Source: Luteibacter sp. SG786
Lineage (GTDB): Bacteria; Pseudomonadota; Gammaproteobacteria; Xanthomonadales; Rhodanobacteraceae
Reading direction: 5' to 3'
Assembly: GCF_011759605.1 (NCBI RefSeq)
Contig: NZ_JAAOYX010000002.1
Coordinates: 558,001 to 622,000, forward strand
Length of the DNA stretch: 64,000 nucleotides
In this document: in pieces, positions 60,728 through 64,000 of the stretch
How the letters are laid out: every line of letters begins with the position of its first letter
Numbering within the stretch: position 1 is the first letter of the stretch
Notes under the pieces: generated by a model
Seen by the model: the letters and a program-made list of their open reading frames with translations, nothing else
Told to the model about the DNA's origin: nothing
The model's database searches: none
Position numbers and translations under genes: made by a program

Positions 60728-62298
60728 GAGATGGCGTCCGGCAGGTGGAACGAAGCTCCCGTCGAGCGGATGGGGCCGACAATGCGTTCGCCGGCGCGCG
60801 GGTCCACGATGCCCTGGTTGATCTTGCGAATGAGCGCATCGGCCTTGCCGATGCCACCGCCTTCCTGGATCCAGTGACGCGTGGCTTCCAGGTGGTGGCC
60901 GCGGATGTAGGCCTGCATAAGGCCCGGCGACGTGCGTATCACCTCGGCCACCACGGTTCGGCCGGCGGTTCCCTGCTGCTTGCAGCGCTCGCAGCCGTCG
61001 CCTTGCAGGCGCACGCCGTCGAGGTCGCAGTAACGCGTCAGGCGCTTCATCAGGCGTTCGCCCAGCAGTTCCTCATTGCCTTTGAGCGGAATGCTGCACT
61101 CGTTGCAGAGGCGCTGCACCAGCGACTGGTTGACGAGGCCGATCACGAGGCTGGAATCGGTGAGCAGCGACTGCATCACGCCTTCGTCTTCCAGGCGCGG
61201 CAGAATGGCCAGCGCATCGTTGGCGTGGATGGTGGTCCAGATGAGATGGCCCGTCATCGCGGCACGGAAGGCCATCTTGGCCGTCACGGCATCGCGCACC
61301 TCGCCCACCATGATCACATCCGGGTCGAGACGCATCGCATCCGCGATGGCGTTCGCCCATTCCTGTTCCACGCCCGCGCTGCTGCCTCGCTCGCCGCTCA
61401 CGGGCGATTGGTTGGCGCCCTCGATCTCGTATTCCGGCGGGTCTTCCAGCGTGAGCAGGTGGATGCCGGTGTGTTCGGCCATCAGCTTCTGCATCACCAC
61501 CTTGAGCGTGGTGCTCTTGCCGCTGCCGGTGGGGCCGGAGAGCAGCACCACGCCGGTACGATGTTCCATCAGTTCCTCGATGGCCTCGCACTGTTCCGGC
61601 AGGTAGCCGAGGTCGGCCAGCTTGGGCGCCGCGCCCGGGCTGTCGGCGTACAGCAGGCGCAGCACCATCATCATGCCGCGGTCCAGGGGACGCGTATTGA
61701 TGCGTGCGCCGGACAGTCCGCACTCGCTCAGGAACTCGTCTTTCATGCGCGCGCGCTGCGCCTGCATGGGCTTGAACGTCGGCTCCGCGACGTCGCACAT
61801 GCTCTGGTAGATCGTGGCGCAGATGCGCAGCCCTTCGTCGGGGCGAAGCTGTTCCACGGGGCGCAGGTAGCCGTCGATGCGGCAACGGATTTCGCAGTAG
61901 TCGTGGCGGGCCACGATATGCAGATCGGACGCGCGCATCGCGGTCGCTTCGCGAATCAGGTCCACGATGTAGCGCTGCGCTTCGCTCTCGCTGCCCACCG
62001 ACTGACGCTGCCGGCCCTTGCCCAGGCGGTAAAGGTCCAGCACATTGCGCATGCCGCAGGTGATCACCTCGCACTCGAAGCCATGCCGGCGCGCGGTCTC
62101 GTGGTAGCTGAGCACGTGCGGGTCGAGACGGTGCGAGGACGACACGGCCAGGATGCAACGGCCCGGCTGCCTCGGAATCTCGACCAGGCACATCAACCCC
62201 CGGTTGTCTTCCTCGACCTCGAGCGCGCCCTTCTCAGTAGACAGGATGCGCGCGCCATTCAGGACCAACGCGATCAGGTCGGAAAGCGTGTAGTTCAT
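60724..62298 (-). CDS. pilQ: Type IVb pilus assembly ATPase (PilQ/PilB/GspE family)
   Basis: 524 residues. The N-terminal domain is atypically short. Walker A is GPTGSGKS (255-262), with an Asp box LLTLEDPPEYEIEGA, Walker B DPDVIMVGEVRD, His box IWTTIHAND and a tetracysteine zinc motif (LCNECS...CERCKQ). It powers polymerisation of the pilin with the platform protein. The name pilQ follows the R64 convention, where PilQ is the ATPase rather than a secretin. Confidence 0.92.
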   Translation of the reverse strand: MNYTLSDLIALVLNGARILSTEKGALEVEEDNRGLMCLVEIPRQPGRCILAVSSSHRLDPHVLSYHETARRHGFECEVITCGMRNVLDLYRLGKGRQRQSVGSESEAQRYIVDLIREATAMRASDLHIVARHDYCEIRCRIDGYLRPVEQLRPDEGLRICATIYQSMCDVAEPTFKPMQAQRARMKDEFLSECGLSGARINTRPLDRGMMMVLRLLYADSPGAAPKLADLGYLPEQCEAIEELMEHRTGVVLLSGPTGSGKSTTLKVVMQKLMAEHTGIHLLTLEDPPEYEIEGANQSPVSGERGSSAGVEQEWANAIADAMRLDPDVIMVGEVRDAVTAKMAFRAAMTGHLIWTTIHANDALAILPRLEDEGVMQSLLTDSSLVIGLVNQSLVQRLCNECSIPLKGNEELLGERLMKRLTRYCDLDGVRLQGDGCERCKQQGTAGRTVVAEVIRTSPGLMQAYIRGHHLEATRHWIQEGGGIGKADALIRKINQGIVDPRAGERIVGPIRSTGASFHLPDAIS

Positions 62299-62314
62299 CG
62301 CACCGTCCTCCCCG

Positions 62315-62854
62315 TCAACTGCGGTCTGGCAAGGGTGGCGCGACCATCAGCCCGTTACCCTGCATCCCCGGCAGTGCCGGCATGTCGGCCGTGAGGCCGG
62401 CCCTGTATTCGCGGCCGCCCTTGCTGAAGGTGACGGTGCCGGCCGAAATACGGGACACGCGATAGCCGCCCGGTACGCTGTCGCCGACGCGGGCGTCCAT
62501 CACGCTACCGCTGTTCAGGCGGAGCGTGGCGCTCAGCGCCCCACCGCGGCCGTAGATGGCTTTCACGGCAGGCATGCCGATGGCGGACGTACCGCCGGGG
62601 GCACCCACCCCTGAGGCCTTGTCCAGATCCGCCTGTGCCTGTGCGCGGGCGGTCTGTGCCTTCAGCAGCATCACTTCGGTCTGCAGCTTCTCGAGCTGCG
62701 TGGCCACAGCGTCGTCCATGGGTGCGACCGGAACGGCCGGGGCAGTAGTTGCCGCAGAGGCCGGCGCCGGCGCAACGGGAAGAGTCTGTGCATGGATCGC
62801 GGAGGCGGCCAGCAGGCCCGTCGCGGCAAGCAGCACAACATTAGTCTTTCGCAT
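62315..62854 (-). CDS. pilP: Type IVb pilus biogenesis protein PilP (R64-type)
   Basis: 179 residues from the ATG at 62854; an upstream Met is possible but leaves no signal peptide. The signal peptide (LLAATGLLAASAIHA) is followed by an alanine- and proline-rich region and a helix (QLEKLQTEVMLLKAQTARAQAQADL). A C-terminal domain has the PilP pattern: MPAVKAIYGRGGALSATLRLNSGSVMDARVGDSVPGGYRVSRI. It overlaps the upstream pilO by 14 bases. Confidence 0.88.
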   Translation of the reverse strand: MRKTNVVLLAATGLLAASAIHAQTLPVAPAPASAATTAPAVPVAPMDDAVATQLEKLQTEVMLLKAQTARAQAQADLDKASGVGAPGGTSAIGMPAVKAIYGRGGALSATLRLNSGSVMDARVGDSVPGGYRVSRISAGTVTFSKGGREYRAGLTADMPALPGMQGNGLMVAPPLPDRS

Positions 62855-64000
62855 AAAACACTCCATTGAGCGACCACTGTGGGGCGCTGTCAGAAAAGAG
62901 AACTTTCATGGTGGTCACGCGCAGTCCCGGGAACGGCTGTGCGAGCAGCGTGTCCGGCGGCATCGTGGTGGTGAGCGTCCAGTTGTAGGTCTGCCAGTCG
63001 GCCGGTGCCCATACTTGCCGCGGCGAACCGGGTACGGAGGGTGGTGGTGGCGGAAGCTGGGCCTGGCCCTTCGTCAGCGACGGCACCTTGAGGCCGAGCG
63101 ACTGGAAGTGCGAGGTCAGTCCGATCAGGGCTGTGTCCTGTGATTGCAGTGCTTCCTCTTCGCCTGGCGCCGCTTGCAGCGCCAAGCTGACCTGCGCCTG
63201 TTCACCCATCTGCGAGACCTGCGGTCCCTGGCCGAAAGCGGCGACGGCGGCAGCCTGGAACACGGCGACCGGCATGCCGTTGTCGCGGCGGTAGTCCACC
63301 GTTGCCGAGCCGGCATCGAGTGCGATCGAATCCGCACGCCAACCGGCGAGGGTCAACGGAATGCGATTCATCGCCTGCTTCCACACGGCGAGCTGCAACA
63401 ACGGACGCGGTTGCGACTTCCACGGATGCGGGGGCGGCACCTGGACCGTTTCATTCGAGCGCGCGGCGAACTGCGCCGCCAACCGGTCGCGATACGCGTG
63501 GATCGCCCAGCCCGCCGCGCCGAGGATCACCACACCCGCGGCGATACCGAACAGCAGGTTCTTCTGCTGCCGGGTCATCTCGCCCGTCAGCGATTCCAGC
63601 TTGCCGGCCGACTTCAGCGCCGATCGCGGCAGGAGCGATACCAGCGGCGCCTCCGGCCACGGTGTTTCGAACTCCTTCGGCGCGTAGATGGCATCCCACT
63701 TTTCGCCCGCGTCTTCCACGAGTTGCACGGTGTCGCGCAACAGCGCTTCCACCTCGCCACGAGTACCGATGATGTCGCGACCGGCCATGATGGCACCCTG
63801 CCGTACACCGACCAGCGCGTAGCGGGTATCGGGCAGGCGGAACGCACCGATCCAGTCCGGCTTGTCCACCGCCTTCGCCAGCACGGCGGCCAGCGAATGG
63901 AAGCCCGGCTCGCCGATGTCCTTCGGCCCATAGCCGATTTGCGTGGCCGCGCCCGCCATGTGCCGTACGGCCAGGCCGAAGTCGGCGGCCTTGCCCTGGC
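62841..64000 (-). CDS. pilO: Type IVb pilus protein PilO2, 5' end outside window
   Basis: The frame stays open to the window edge (QGKAADFGLAVRHMAGAATQIGYG...), so the ATG at 63959 is probably internal and 386 codons are visible. An N-terminal cytoplasmic actin-like-associated part is followed by one membrane helix (LLFGIAAGVVILGAAGWAIHAY) and a periplasmic domain with repeated WRADSIAL and QMGEQAQVSLAL segments, ending QWSLNGVFYAKD. The pattern matches R64 PilO (PilO2 family). It would align the inner-membrane platform with the secretin. Confidence 0.85.
   Translation of the reverse strand, partial: QGKAADFGLAVRHMAGAATQIGYGPKDIGEPGFHSLAAVLAKAVDKPDWIGAFRLPDTRYALVGVRQGAIMAGRDIIGTRGEVEALLRDTVQLVEDAGEKWDAIYAPKEFETPWPEAPLVSLLPRSALKSAGKLESLTGEMTRQQKNLLFGIAAGVVILGAAGWAIHAYRDRLAAQFAARSNETVQVPPPHPWKSQPRPLLQLAVWKQAMNRIPLTLAGWRADSIALDAGSATVDYRRDNGMPVAVFQAAAVAAFGQGPQVSQMGEQAQVSLALQAAPGEEEALQSQDTALIGLTSHFQSLGLKVPSLTKGQAQLPPPPPSVPGSPRQVWAPADWQTYNWTLTTTMPPDTLLAQPFPGLRVTTMKVLFSDSAPQWSLNGVFYAKD

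Noticed and set aside
1-64000. CRISPR arrays, tRNA or rRNA genes, insertion sequences, integrases
   Set aside because: I looked for regularly spaced direct repeats, cloverleaf-type sequences, rRNA-like stretches and transposase/integrase frames and found none that can be supported; the repeats present are palindromic and irregularly spaced.

Overview
This is a high-GC chromosomal window (mid-60s % GC by eye) from a gammaproteobacterium, most likely Xanthomonadales, family Rhodanobacteraceae (Luteibacter/Dyella-like). The pointers are an SmeVWX/MexEF-OprN-type pump with a divergent LysR gene, a divergent Lrp/phhA pair, a TonB-receptor-rich accessory complement, a PaoABC-type aldehyde oxidoreductase and many copies of a TGTGGGAGCC...GGCTCCCACA intergenic repeat. 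The species is inferred; no rRNA or tRNA gene is present to confirm it.

Layout. 1-2.4 kb: end of uppP, then a CadC-like wHTH/TPR regulator. 2.4-11.7 kb: serine hydrolase, LysR regulator, and a divergent RND efflux operon (adaptor, pump, outer-membrane lipoprotein, SDR) whose promoter carries a near-canonical SoxR/MerR-type dyad. 11.7-18.2 kb: an Rhs polymorphic-toxin island. It has one full-length Sec-exported Rhs protein with its overlapping putative immunity gene, followed by a displaced orphan toxin tip with a second, homologous immunity gene. The toxin tip and immunity families are not ones I recognise, and this is the strongest candidate for an undescribed system. 18.2-24.5 kb: envelope and stress genes (AI-2E-type permease, YqjE/YqjD-like proteins, DUF1328, PEBP, PQQ-type dehydrogenase, YheT-like hydrolase, PlsC acyltransferase). 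24.6-26.4 kb: Lrp regulator, phhA and a small protein. 26.4-32.4 kb: a repeat cluster, a candidate small RNA/terminator, an SGNH hydrolase, an Xre/RES toxin-antitoxin pair, a DUF885 peptidase-like protein, a WYL regulator and a GST.

32.5-36.2 kb: fbp, a patatin lipoprotein, TetR and a GH43-type glycosidase. 36.3-41.1 kb: a siderophore receptor behind two Fur boxes and an EmrAB-type pump. 41.2-43.1 kb: a divergent pair of cell-surface polymer transferase genes (TagF-like and WaaE-like). 43.2-49.4 kb: nitronate monooxygenase, a Tat-exported paoABC operon and a TauE/SafE exporter. 49.5-52.5 kb: two alpha/beta hydrolases (one lacking the nucleophile serine), a CGNR-type regulator beside a divergent promoter flanked by a perfect 13-bp inverted repeat, and a TonB-C lipoprotein. 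52.5-57.4 kb: a DUF4440 protein, TolC and two MacB-like permeases without an ATPase. 57.5-64 kb: an SRPBCC protein and an R64-type type IVb pilus cluster (PilO-PilP-PilQ ATPase-PilR), followed by a VirB11/TrbB-like ATPase and a VirB1-like transglycosylase, with no pilin in the window.

How the parts work together. Several units look co-transcribed through ATGA/GTGA overlaps: the pump's last two genes, paoABC, emrAB, RES-Xre, PlsC-YheT, pilQ-pilR and both toxin-immunity pairs. Regulation can be read at several promoters: SoxR-like, Fur, an Lrp-proximal dyad and a CGNR-proximal dyad. Function calls rest on motif and family recognition from the translated sequence; no database search was run.
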